Below are positions 28,997 through 37,103 of a stretch of DNA of 64,000 nucleotides, in pieces; position 1 is the stretch's first letter, and each line of letters opens with the position of its first letter. Source of the DNA: Raoultibacter phocaeensis (GTDB lineage: Bacteria; Actinomycetota; Coriobacteriia; Coriobacteriales; Eggerthellaceae); the NCBI RefSeq assembly GCF_901411515.1, contig NZ_CABDUX010000002.1:1736001-1800000 (forward strand). The letters are read 5' to 3'. A program made the position numbers and the translations under genes. The notes below the pieces were generated by a model, which did not search any database, had not been told where the DNA came from, and saw nothing but the letters and a program-made list of their open reading frames with translations.

Positions 28997-29079
28997 TGAG
29001 AATCCTCCTCGATTCGCATTCGCTTGCTCGAAAGCCGGCGGCTTCCCGCCGCCGGCCCATGCATCCTCTATCCGTGCGG

Positions 29080-30027
29080 CTATGCGGTAAGCGCCGCTGT
29101 CAGTTTCGGCACGACCTCGTACAGATCGCCCACAATGCCGTAGTCCGCCTGCTTGAACACCGGCGCGTTCTTATCCTTGTTGATCGCAATGATGGTCTTC
29201 GCGCTGTTGGCGCCGACCATATGCTGGATCTGCCCCGAAAGCCCCACGGCCACGAACAGGTCGGGCTTGAGCATTGCGCCCGACACGCCGATGTAGCGCT
29301 CGCGCGACATCCAGTTCGCGCCTTCGGCGATGGGACGTGTGCAACCCACTTCGGCTTCGAGAGCACAGGCGAGCTCGTCTGCAAGCGCGAGGTCCTCTTC
29401 CTTTTCGATTCCGCGCCCCACGCTCACCACGTGACGCGCTGCTGCCAAATTGACCGATTCGACGGTGCGGGGCTTACGCTCGATGAGCTTGATTGCCGAA
29501 GGAGCGCCGCTTGCGGGGATTTCGACAACGGACGCCTCGGCAGTATCAGCCTCGGAAACCGGCTCGTTTAAAAGCAGGCCATCGGACAGGAGGGCTACAG
29601 CGGTTTCGCCCGTCACCCGCTCGACCGCAAGGGCCTTGCCGCCGTACACCATATGCTCGGCCGCCAAGTGGCCGTCGTCTTCGACCCAGATGCGTCCGAC
29701 GTCGTTCAAAACGCGCGTACCGAGCGCGGCAGCGATGCGGGCAGCTAAAAGCCGCATGCGTTTGGACGTCGCAAACAGCACGGCATCCGGAGCACTTTCT
29801 TTGATTGCCTCGATCACCGCGTCGGCGCAGTCTTCAACCAACCCCCCTTGGGATACTGCCGCAAACTTCACGCCTTCGACGCCCGATGCGGCCGCAGAGC
29901 GAACATGATCCTTGTCGCCGACGACGATCGCGTGCACCTGCGCGCCGAGCCTTTTCGCCGCAGCGGCCAAAGGACGGTAGCTTTCAGGGGATTCGCCGAT
30001 CACCCATACGTTGTTCAGTGTGCTCAT
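29080..30027 (-). CDS. fixB: Electron transfer flavoprotein alpha subunit (FixB)
   Basis: 315 residues from MSTLNNVW at 30027, 17 bases after the fixA stop. The C-terminal FAD-binding motif is intact: VVSVGRGIEKEEDLALADELACALEAEVGCTRPIAEG, then YIGVSGAMLKPDLFVAVGLSGQIQHMVGANSAKTIIAINKDKNAPVF. It pairs with FixA as a dimer holding FAD and AMP or a second FAD, and exchanges electrons with the acyl-CoA dehydrogenase next door. Confidence 0.95.
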   Translation of the reverse strand: MSTLNNVWVIGESPESYRPLAAAAKRLGAQVHAIVVGDKDHVRSAAASGVEGVKFAAVSQGGLVEDCADAVIEAIKESAPDAVLFATSKRMRLLAARIAAALGTRVLNDVGRIWVEDDGHLAAEHMVYGGKALAVERVTGETAVALLSDGLLLNEPVSEADTAEASVVEIPASGAPSAIKLIERKPRTVESVNLAAARHVVSVGRGIEKEEDLALADELACALEAEVGCTRPIAEGANWMSRERYIGVSGAMLKPDLFVAVGLSGQIQHMVGANSAKTIIAINKDKNAPVFKQADYGIVGDLYEVVPKLTAALTA

Positions 30028-30044
30028 ATCGTGTTCCCCCTGCC

Positions 30045-30806
30045 TTACCACGAAGCCCGGATGTTGGAGACAAGCTCGGCGATGTTCTCGTCGGTTGCCC
30101 CTTCGTATATGACCGTCTTGCGCTCGATGCTTTCCGGGGCCTTCACCGAAACCGTCTCGACCGGGCTTGCGGACAGCGGGGCGACTTCGTCCAAAGACCA
30201 GGTGACGACTGGCTTCTTACCTGCAGCAAGAATATCTTTGAGCTGCGGTATGCGCGGCAGTACCGCATCGCTCGTCACCGATACGACGGCGGGCAGCGCC
30301 ACTTCGAGCACCTCGATTTCGTTTTCGAGCGTGCGCTCGACCACGATGGTATCTCCCTGTACCTCGATACCGCTCACCGCGTTCACCACAGGCAGATCCA
30401 GAAGCGATCCGGTGAGCAGACCCACTTGCTGCGCATACAGATCGGCTGAGCCCTCACCGCAGATCGCGAGGTCGAAACCGATCTTCTCGAGCGCGGCCGC
30501 AAGCGTGCGGGCGGTTTGGAACGCATCCGCCTCATCGAGGACGGGGTCCACCACACGGTAGAGCTCCGCAGCACCGCGCGAGAGCGCCGCTTTCACAAGC
30601 TTGGTATCGTTGAGCTTCTCGCCGCCGGCCGAGAGCAAGACCGCCGTGCCGTCCGTTGCTTCGGCGAGCTGAGCCGCTTGCTCGATGGCGACGAGATCGT
30701 ACTCGCCGAGCACCGTTTCCGCCCGATCGAGATTCAAAGACCCATCGGCGTTGGCTTCGATGTCCTGTGCGTCGGGAACCGCTTTGTAGCAGGCAACTAT
30801 CTTCAT
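30045..30806 (-). CDS. fixA: Electron transfer flavoprotein beta subunit (FixA)
   Basis: 253 residues, the normal length. It starts MKIVACYKAVPD with GGAGGTG upstream. The EtfB pattern is clear: LSAGG, the LAAALEKIGFDLAICGEGSADLYAQQVGLLTGSLLDLPVV nucleotide-binding segment, and LPAVVSVTSDAVLPRIPQLKDILAAGKKPV. The DLYAQQVG segment corresponds to the part that, in bifurcating Etfs, binds the second FAD; I cannot decide from sequence alone whether this pair bifurcates. Confidence 0.95.
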   Translation of the reverse strand: MKIVACYKAVPDAQDIEANADGSLNLDRAETVLGEYDLVAIEQAAQLAEATDGTAVLLSAGGEKLNDTKLVKAALSRGAAELYRVVDPVLDEADAFQTARTLAAALEKIGFDLAICGEGSADLYAQQVGLLTGSLLDLPVVNAVSGIEVQGDTIVVERTLENEIEVLEVALPAVVSVTSDAVLPRIPQLKDILAAGKKPVVTWSLDEVAPLSASPVETVSVKAPESIERKTVIYEGATDENIAELVSNIRASW

Positions 30807-30876
30807 CGTACATGCACCTCCTTACCTTCGCGGACGCCTGCGGGTCTTACCCCGAGCGTCCGCCTGATCTGATCGG

Positions 30877-32022
30877 TTACTGGGCTTCTTTGATGAGCGC
30901 GCGTCCGGCCGTGTGCACCATGATCTCCTCGGTGCCGGCCATGATGCGATACACGCGCTGATCGCGCCACAAACGCGCGATGCGGCAGTCGTTCGTATAG
31001 CCGATGCCGCCCATGATCTGCATCGCGTCGTCGATGACCTCGAACGCAGCTTGGCCGGTGTAGCGTTTCACGAGCGACGAATCGATCTGGATCGACTGGC
31101 CGCTTTGCTTCTTCCACGCAGCCTTGTACAGCATGTTCTGCATGTTCTCGATCTTGATCTTCATATCGACGATCTTTTCCTGGATGAGCTGGAAGCTGCC
31201 GATGGTCTTGCCGAACTGCTCGCGCTGCCCCGCGTACTTCACCGCTTCGTCGTACGCGCAGCGTGCCATGCCCACGTTCGCGGCGCAGATGGTAAGGCGC
31301 TCAACCTCGAAATTCTTCATGAGCTGGTAAAATCCTTTGCACTCCTCGCCTACGAGGTCGGTTTCCTCGCACTCGACGTCGTTTAAGTGCACCTCGTAGG
31401 TGCCGCACATGTTGTTGCCGATCTTGTCAAGCTTCTCGATCGTGATGCCCGGGCGGTCCATCGGGAACAGGTACATGCTGAAGTCTTTATAGGGGCTCTC
31501 GTTGATGCCGCTGCGGCACACGCACAGCATGAACGGGGCGCGATCGGCGCTCGTGTTGAACGTCTTGTTACCGTTGATGTACACCTTGCCGTCGCGCTTG
31601 GTGGCGGTGGTGGCCATGGCGGCCGAATCGGAGCCGGCCTGGGGCTCGGTGAAGCCGAGTGTGAACGGCTTGATGCCCTGGAGCGCGTAGCCGAGCACGG
31701 CCTCCTGCTGCTCCTTGTTGCCGAATGTAAGGATATCGTCGACTTCGGTGGCGAAGTTGATCCAGCACAGCGACGGGTAGCCGAGCGCATGAGCTTCTTC
31801 GGCGAGCATGATCTGCGTCGTGATGTCGGTGGGCGTTCCGCCGAACTCTTCGGGTATGCCGAGCGTGGAAAAGCCCGCCTCGACGAGCGCATCGACGGCC
31901 TTCTGAGGGTACTCGTGGTTTTTGTCGCACTCTTTGAAGTACGTGTCGAAATCACCGCGTTCCATCACGGTATGCAAGCTCTCAAGCAGAAGTTCCTGTT
32001 CCTCGGTCTTACTGAAATCCAT
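30877..32022 (-). CDS. CaiA-like acyl-CoA dehydrogenase/reductase
   Basis: 381 residues from MDFSKTEEQ at 32022 (AAGGAG seven bases upstream). It has the acyl-CoA dehydrogenase fold: LGIPEEFGG, LGFTEPQAGSDSAAM for FAD and substrate, QLIQEKIVDMKIKIENMQNMLY, and QIMGGIGYTND. From memory it follows E. coli CaiA (crotonobetainyl-CoA reductase) along its whole length. The catalytic Glu found in the YEGT motif of medium-chain dehydrogenases is Ala here (IMAGTEE), as the same spot is Gly in CaiA. That fits a reductase. It is the first gene of the operon, fed by FixAB electrons. Confidence 0.92.
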   Translation of the reverse strand: MDFSKTEEQELLLESLHTVMERGDFDTYFKECDKNHEYPQKAVDALVEAGFSTLGIPEEFGGTPTDITTQIMLAEEAHALGYPSLCWINFATEVDDILTFGNKEQQEAVLGYALQGIKPFTLGFTEPQAGSDSAAMATTATKRDGKVYINGNKTFNTSADRAPFMLCVCRSGINESPYKDFSMYLFPMDRPGITIEKLDKIGNNMCGTYEVHLNDVECEETDLVGEECKGFYQLMKNFEVERLTICAANVGMARCAYDEAVKYAGQREQFGKTIGSFQLIQEKIVDMKIKIENMQNMLYKAAWKKQSGQSIQIDSSLVKRYTGQAAFEVIDDAMQIMGGIGYTNDCRIARLWRDQRVYRIMAGTEEIMVHTAGRALIKEAQ

Positions 32023-32126
32023 TGCGTGCTCCTTGTCGTTCGGCTGACGGCAGATTTGCGTGTGGCGGATACTGTGCGGATGACGGCGAGTTTCGGATGC
32101 GTCTGCTCGAAGACCTGCCGCGACCA

Positions 32127-32165
32127 CCTTTCGCCATTATAGAAAGGCGCATCGACATGATCCAA
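32127..32165 (-). promoter_or_regulatory. Promoter and dyad upstream of the cai/fix-like operon
   Basis: On the minus strand, a -10 TATAAT (32136-32141) and a -35-like TTGGAT (32160-32165) are 18 bases apart. The -10 lies inside a dyad CCTTTC-N9-GAAAGG (32127-32147), a possible operator. The start site would be near 32128, about 105 bases before the CaiA-like start codon. Confidence 0.5.
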
Positions 32166-32199
32166 ATACGTATGTTGTACAAGGTATTCCCAGCGATGA

Positions 32200-32215
32200 A
32201 TGCATACCCATGCAT
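32200..32215. promoter_or_regulatory. LysR-type binding-site candidate ATGCAT-ACCC-ATGCAT
   Basis: A 16-bp dyad in the divergent region between the CaiA-like gene and the LysR gene, about 60-75 bases upstream of the operon promoter. LysR activators usually bind there. The shape is suggestive, but it is not the usual T-N11-A box. Confidence 0.4.
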
Positions 32216-32280
32216 CTTCTGGTATCCTATTTTTCATATTCCGAATAAACCAAGATAAGCGCATGTAAGGAAGGCCGTCG

Positions 32281-33249
32281 ATGGACATCGAGATCTACCG
32301 GGAATTCATGGCGCTCGCCGCCCATAAGAGTTTTGTGTCCGCTGCGCGCGATCTCAACATGTCGCAACCCTCGTTAAGCCGCCACATGAACGCACTCGCA
32401 AACGATCTTGGCTGCCAGCTGTTCTACGATACGCGGCCTTTGAGCCTAACGGCAGCAGGGGAAGTGGTCTTAAAGCACGCAGGCAAGATCATCGGCGACC
32501 AGGCGAACATGCTCGCCGAGCTGCAAGCGTTGCCCGCAAGCAGCAACAACCGCATCCTCATCCTCGACCTTCTGCACACCAACGCCCTGTACGTCGGCAT
32601 CAACGAGGCCGCCGCACAGGCGAAGGAGCGCTTCCCGGGCCTTCGCATCGAGTTCGTCAACATGGACAATTCCGGCATGGGCGGCCAGCAGATGATCGAT
32701 GCGAAAAAGGTCGACATCTCGTTCGAAACCATCATCTCGGAAGCCCCCACGACCGAACTCGAGCTGTCCGATTCAGTTGAGGCCATCTGGGTACCCGAGT
32801 TTCACGGCGAACTCGTGGCAGGGGTCTCCCGCACCTCCCCGCTCGCTGGGCGCGAAAGCCTCACACTCAAAGAGCTTTCACAATCGCGCTTCATCCTCCA
32901 GGCGAACCGCTACTCGGAACGCTTCCGCGAAGATTTCATCGCCATGTGCCGCGAAGTGGGCTTTTACCCCAACATCACGCTCGTGCCCGCCGACAACCCC
33001 CTCGAGTTCTACGCAACCGATCCAGGCGACGGCATCCATCTTCTCACCAAGGTTGACCGCAAGTACAAGCCACTGATATCCGATCTGCTCAAGCAGCACG
33101 TCGAGATCGTTCCCTTCGCGGATAAGAAGCGCTACGTCGACGCGTTCGCGCTCATGAAGAGCTTCCCCGACAGGCCGGATCTCGAGTTCTTCTCCGAGCT
33201 TTTGGTCGAGCACGCCAAGCGCCTGCAAGCGGAGATGTTCAAAGGCTAG
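32281..33249 (+). CDS. LysR-family transcriptional regulator
   Basis: 322 residues. The N-terminal winged helix-turn-helix is standard (IYREFMALAAHKSFVSAARDLNMSQPSLSRHMNALANDLGCQLF, about 4-47). The rest is a periplasmic-binding-like effector domain. AAGGAAGG lies before the ATG. It is divergent from the nine-gene acyl-CoA operon and shares its 258-base regulatory region, so it is very probably the operon's regulator. The effector is presumably the acid or its CoA ester. It ends in a strong terminator at 33259-33286. Confidence 0.93.
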   Translation: MDIEIYREFMALAAHKSFVSAARDLNMSQPSLSRHMNALANDLGCQLFYDTRPLSLTAAGEVVLKHAGKIIGDQANMLAELQALPASSNNRILILDLLHTNALYVGINEAAAQAKERFPGLRIEFVNMDNSGMGGQQMIDAKKVDISFETIISEAPTTELELSDSVEAIWVPEFHGELVAGVSRTSPLAGRESLTLKELSQSRFILQANRYSERFREDFIAMCREVGFYPNITLVPADNPLEFYATDPGDGIHLLTKVDRKYKPLISDLLKQHVEIVPFADKKRYVDAFALMKSFPDRPDLEFFSELLVEHAKRLQAEMFKG

Positions 33250-33258
33250 CCCGAAACG

Positions 33259-33286
33259 GAAAGGGCCGCCCGTGGGCGGCCCTTTC
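33259..33286. terminator. Terminator between lysR and the DASS transporter
   Basis: GAAAGGGCCGCCC (33259-33271) pairs perfectly with GGGCGGCCCTTTC (33274-33286). It lies between convergent genes and can work both ways. Confidence 0.75.
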
Positions 33287-33325
33287 GCATGTATCCGTAT
33301 CGCAGGGCTTCGAGCTTTGCGCCCA

Positions 33326-34767
33326 CGCGCCCTATATCCCCATGACCCCCACGATGAAGGGCATCCAGGCGGCCATGATCAGCACGAGCGCGACCGCGGG
33401 CACGAGGCCGGTCTTGAACATGTCGCCGAAGGTGTAGTAGCCCTCGCCGTAGGTGAGCATGACGGTGGGGTTCACCGGCATGAGGTAGTTGCCGGCGACG
33501 ACCACGGCGAGCGCGATCGTGGGCACGGCCGGGCTCACGCCGAAGCCGGCGCACAGCGTGATCATGATCGGCAGGAAGATGCCGAGGATGGCCACGCCGA
33601 TGGGGCACACGGTGTGGAGCAGGTAGATGAGCGCGAGCATGAGCGCGAAGGCCGCGAAGAAGCCGAGGTCCATGACGCCGGAGCCGGCGATGGCGCCCGC
33701 GAGGAAGGCCGCGCCGCCCGTGGCCTCGACGACCCCGCCCATCGACATGATGGTGCCGCACATGAGCACGATGCCCCAGGGCACGGAGGTCTGGAACTCC
33801 TTCCAGGAAAGCAGGTTCATGCCGGGCAGGAACATGACCGTGAGCCCGATGAGGGCGACGACGGTGGCGTTGAGGACCGGCACCCAGTTGCCGAGGATCC
33901 ACAGGGCCAGGAGGCCGAGGATGACGACGAGCGCCTTGACCTCGTGGGGCTCGACCTTCTTGGCGCCGGCGGCCTGGTCGCGGATGCCCTGCAGCGCCGA
34001 GTCGGCGATGGGCTCGGGCTTGATGAGCTGCGTGATGAAGAACCACGTGATCGGCGTCATGACGATCACGACCGGCAGCGCGACGACCACCCAGTCCAGA
34101 AACGAGATCGAGGTGCCCGTGGCCTGCTGCAGGATGTTCATGGCCACGACGTTGAACGACGAGCCCGCGGGCGTCGCCATGCCGCCCGTGACCGCCGCGA
34201 TCGGGATGCCGATCATGAGGCAGCGCCCGAGGTTGGACTGCAGGGGCTTGGCGCCCGTGGCGTTGAGGATCGTGAGCGCGAAGCCGAGGAACAGCACCGT
34301 GCAGGGCACGTCGGACATGACCGTGGACACGAGGGTCGTGGCGACCATGAAGCCGAGCACGAGCATGCGCGAGTTCGCGCCGGTCCGCTTGACGATCATG
34401 TTGATGAGGCGCACGCCCCAGTTGGTCTTGAGCATGATGACGGGCAGCGAGAACACCGCGATGATGAAGAAGAGCGCGGGGCTCGCGAAGCCCTTGATGG
34501 CGTCGCCGAGGCTCGGCACGATGCCGAGGACCGGGCACATGACCACGACGAAGAGCGCCGTCACGCCGAGCGGCATGGCGGACGTGACCCACAAAGACAC
34601 GAGCGCGAGCATGAGACCTAAGGTCTTCACGCCCTCGGCGGGCAGCTGCTCGGAGCCCGGGATGAGCATCGAGGCGACGATGCAGAGCGCCGCGAGCCCG
34701 ATGCCGACGAGGCGCTTGGACAGCGGGACGTTGGTGTTTTCCATTACCTTGTACCTCCTTGAAACGA
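33326..34767 (-). repeat. Large inverted repeat, left copy (1442 bp)
   Basis: This block reappears inverted at 42517-43958. It contains a complete transporter gene, its ribosome site and six bases after the stop. The match ends abruptly on both sides (before TCGTTTCAAGG and after TAGGGCGCG). Translations of the two copies agree in more than one frame, so they are essentially identical in bases. I see no transposase or insertion-sequence end. Confidence 0.9.
33332..34744 (-). CDS. DASS/SLC13-family anion symporter, copy 1
   Basis: 470 residues with about 11-12 hydrophobic segments. The pattern is that of divalent-anion:sodium symporters (SLC13, CitT/SdcS-like): an N-terminal TLGLMLALVSLWVTSAMPLGVTAL segment, a first SNN-type hairpin (GGMATPAGSSFNVVAM) and a second (MPVNPTVMLTYGEGYY). 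The family moves di- or tricarboxylates, sulfate or similar anions with Na+. GGAGG lies 10 bases before the ATG. The product is identical to that of 42540-43952. Codons end almost always in G or C, unlike the LysR and MFS genes beside it, a possible sign of transfer. It is the last gene downstream of the MFS gene on this strand. Confidence 0.9.
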   Translation of the reverse strand: MENTNVPLSKRLVGIGLAALCIVASMLIPGSEQLPAEGVKTLGLMLALVSLWVTSAMPLGVTALFVVVMCPVLGIVPSLGDAIKGFASPALFFIIAVFSLPVIMLKTNWGVRLINMIVKRTGANSRMLVLGFMVATTLVSTVMSDVPCTVLFLGFALTILNATGAKPLQSNLGRCLMIGIPIAAVTGGMATPAGSSFNVVAMNILQQATGTSISFLDWVVVALPVVIVMTPITWFFITQLIKPEPIADSALQGIRDQAAGAKKVEPHEVKALVVILGLLALWILGNWVPVLNATVVALIGLTVMFLPGMNLLSWKEFQTSVPWGIVLMCGTIMSMGGVVEATGGAAFLAGAIAGSGVMDLGFFAAFALMLALIYLLHTVCPIGVAILGIFLPIMITLCAGFGVSPAVPTIALAVVVAGNYLMPVNPTVMLTYGEGYYTFGDMFKTGLVPAVALVLIMAAWMPFIVGVMGI

Positions 34768-34823
34768 TGAGACAATACTTCGATCAGAAAAAGCCGTCGA
34801 ATACCCCCTTATCTCTTTTCCCC

Positions 34824-36161
34824 TTATCGTTGAGAGTTTTTGGGAATCTTCACCAACAAGCCGCACACGGCGCATACTGCGACGATGGCAGCGGTGATGT
34901 AGAACGCAAGTGAGCAGGTGCCGGTAGCGTCGAAGATCGCACCGCTCATGATGGGCAGCGTCGAGGCGACCACGGTGGTGATCATGATGCCGGTGCCGAG
35001 GTTCTTCGAGAACGACGATGCTCCGAAATAATTGGCCATGGCCGTGGGAAACACGGCGTTCACGCCCCCTAATCCGAAGCCGACGCAAAGGAAGAACGCA
35101 TAGACCATGGCGTCGTTTTGGGCAGCTGCGCCGGCGAGGATGCCAACGAACAGGATGACGGTCGATACGACGATGAGTCTGACAGGTTCGATGCGATCCG
35201 ACACCATGCCCAAAAGCAGCTTGCCCAAGAGGCTGATGCCCCCCATGATGGCCACCCCGGCAACAATGAGCCCATGATCGAATCCGAGCGACGAAAAATG
35301 GATGACACCTTGCGACGTGGCGAGCGTGTACGAGGCGAACCCGCCCGTTGCGGCAAGCGAGATCAGCCAGAAGTACTTCGACTTCACGACCTCTTTGAAT
35401 GCGACCTGCGCTGTATTCTTGTATACCTTGAAGTTCTTGCTCTCCCCCGCAAGCGCACCCGCATCGGCAGCTCCGTCGGGAAACTGTCCGATGTCAGCCG
35501 GCTTATTCTTGATGAACAGCAACGCAACCGGGATGAGGACGATGCTCAGGGCAACGAGCAGATACCAGCCGCTGCGCCAGCCACCGCCCGTTGCGCCGAT
35601 GATGGCGTTCACGACAGGCGGGCCGACAAACGACGCGCTCGCGCCGATGACCATCATCGCGGTCATAGCCATGCCGCGCCGCGCGATGAACCAATCGCCT
35701 ATCGTGCTCTGCACGGCAAGTTGGCCAACCATCATGGTTGCCGCGCTTGTCACGATACCGAACACGATGAAGTACGCGATCGGCGATGACACGAAGAAGA
35801 TCAGCGTAAGCATCGCGGCAAGCATGACGACCGCACCGAGAGTCATGCTGAACCGAGCTCCTTTACGGGAGATGAGCGCACCCACGAGCGGTGCCGAAAT
35901 CCCCTGCACGAGCACGAACAGCGAGAATCCCGTACCGAGGATCGTCGCATTCATGCCGAGAGACTGGTCTTCGAGCATGAGCGGATTGACAATCGTCGCT
36001 GTCGGCAGCACGATCCCCGAAGAACAGAAGTACATGAAACCCAACACGACGATCAGCACGTACCCGTAGAACAGCTTCTTCGGCTTCGCAGATGCGGCGG
36101 ATACACTCGCCTCCGCATCCGAGCCGAGGCCCGCTTCTTCTTGTAAAACCCTTTCGCTCAT
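34824..36161 (-). CDS. MFS transporter (OFA/monocarboxylate-type)
   Basis: 445 residues with 12 predicted membrane segments. The first segment is FYGYVLIVVLGFMYFCSSG. The loop after segment 2 carries GALISRKGARF, an MFS motif A variant. IGDWFIARRGMAMTAMMVGAS-like sequence near segment 4 and LLGKLLLGMVSDRIEPVR between the halves fit the oxalate/formate and monocarboxylate antiporter groups. It lies between the transhydroxylase small subunit (115-base gap) and DASS copy 1 (79-base gap), all on the minus strand. It probably carries substrate or product of the transhydroxylase. Confidence 0.88.
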   Translation of the reverse strand: MSERVLQEEAGLGSDAEASVSAASAKPKKLFYGYVLIVVLGFMYFCSSGIVLPTATIVNPLMLEDQSLGMNATILGTGFSLFVLVQGISAPLVGALISRKGARFSMTLGAVVMLAAMLTLIFFVSSPIAYFIVFGIVTSAATMMVGQLAVQSTIGDWFIARRGMAMTAMMVIGASASFVGPPVVNAIIGATGGGWRSGWYLLVALSIVLIPVALLFIKNKPADIGQFPDGAADAGALAGESKNFKVYKNTAQVAFKEVVKSKYFWLISLAATGGFASYTLATSQGVIHFSSLGFDHGLIVAGVAIMGGISLLGKLLLGMVSDRIEPVRLIVVSTVILFVGILAGAAAQNDAMVYAFFLCVGFGLGGVNAVFPTAMANYFGASSFSKNLGTGIMITTVVASTLPIMSGAIFDATGTCSLAFYITAAIVAVCAVCGLLVKIPKNSQR

Positions 36162-36185
36162 GCGTTTACTCCATACGTATCGTGC

Positions 36186-36219
36186 GGTCCCGCCCTGCCG
36201 GGTGCGACCGGGCGGGACC
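36186..36219. terminator. Hairpin between the transhydroxylase and the MFS gene
   Basis: GGTCCCGCCC (36186-36195) pairs with GGGCGGGACC (36210-36219) around a 14-base loop. On the minus strand no T-run follows, so it may be a weak terminator or an mRNA-stabilising hairpin that lowers MFS expression relative to the enzyme. Confidence 0.4.
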
Positions 36220-36276
36220 TTCTCATTACAAACTTCCGAGCTTGCGCGAACCGTTTTGCGTACAAGCTCGCTCGAA

Positions 36277-37101
36277 TCACCCGATCTGGTTCGCGAACAG
36301 CTCGACGGGCCCGACGTTCACGTCCCTTTCGGTCGCGTCGGCCTCGACGGCGCGGGTGAGGTAGCCGTCGGCCTCGACGTACACGCGGTAGGGCTCGGCG
36401 GCCACCTGGTCGAACCAGAAGTCGCCGAACTCGTCGGTCTCGAGGGAGGCGACGCTGCCGCTCGAGAGGCCCTCGAGCGTGACCCTCGCGCCGGAGACGA
36501 CCTCGTCGGCCTCGAGGTCCACGGCGATCCCCGCCACGAAGCGCCTGGGCTTGTTGAGGTAGTAGACGCGGGGTCCGTCGGATGCGCGGCCGGGGTCGAT
36601 GCACTCGGCGGCCGCGATCTCGGCGGCGAAGTCCCCCTCGTCGCCGAAGCGGATCGCGCCGTGGGGGCAGACGTCCACGCAGTGCGGCAGCTCGCCCGCG
36701 TCCACGAGGTGCGCGCACCCCGTGCACTTCTGCGGCAGGCCGAGCTCCTCGTTGTAGAAGATCGCCCCGTAGGGGCAGGCCTCCACGAGCCCGCGCATGC
36801 CCCTGGCCTTCTCGGGATCGATTATGACGAGGCCGTCTTCCCGGCGGCACACCGCTTCGGGCGCCGCCTCCATGCAGGGCGCGCTCGCGCAGTGGTTGCA
36901 CATGCGCAGGGTGTAGGACACCTTGACCTTCGGCACGCTGCCGCGCACCTCCTCGTCGATGCGGCACCAGAAATGGCCGGTGTCGGGCTGGGGCGCGGCG
37001 TACGGCGCCCAGTCGTTGTCGACGTGCTCGTCCTTGCAGGCGATCTGGCAGTTGCGGCAGCCGTTGCACTTCGCGTGGTCGTATACGAATACCTTGCCCA
37101 T
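36277..37101 (-). CDS. athB: Pyrogallol-phloroglucinol transhydroxylase-type enzyme, Fe-S beta subunit
   Basis: 274 residues from MGKVFVYDH (AAGGAG upstream), the length I recall for the Pelobacter acidigallici beta subunit. Cysteines support three [4Fe-4S] clusters: CNGCRNCQIAC near residue 13, CNHC-x4-C, and CTGCAH with PHCVDVC. The third of the four cysteine groups normal for DmsB is lost (GMRGLVEACPYG keeps one Cys), as in the Pelobacter protein. After VYYLNKPRRF the last 90 residues form a beta-barrel domain (AGIAVDLEADEVVSGARVTL, DEFGDFWF), also a mark of this family. It ends 2 bases from the large-subunit start region as a tight operon. Codon use is extremely G/C-ending, like the DASS copies. 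Confidence 0.88.
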   Translation of the reverse strand: MGKVFVYDHAKCNGCRNCQIACKDEHVDNDWAPYAAPQPDTGHFWCRIDEEVRGSVPKVKVSYTLRMCNHCASAPCMEAAPEAVCRREDGLVIIDPEKARGMRGLVEACPYGAIFYNEELGLPQKCTGCAHLVDAGELPHCVDVCPHGAIRFGDEGDFAAEIAAAECIDPGRASDGPRVYYLNKPRRFVAGIAVDLEADEVVSGARVTLEGLSSGSVASLETDEFGDFWFDQVAAEPYRVYVEADGYLTRAVEADATERDVNVGPVELFANQIG

Positions 37102-37103
37102 GT

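Noticed and set aside
22713-32022. A true carnitine (caiTABCDE) operon
   Set aside because: No hydratase (CaiD) or betaine exchanger (CaiT) is present, and two foreign enzyme families are inserted. Only similarity of CaiA, B and C is claimed.
33272-34775. Long Arg/His/Gly-rich frames on both strands of the DASS copies
   Set aside because: They are shadow frames of a gene with almost only G/C-ending codons; composition is not protein-like. Their agreement between copies was used only as evidence of base identity.
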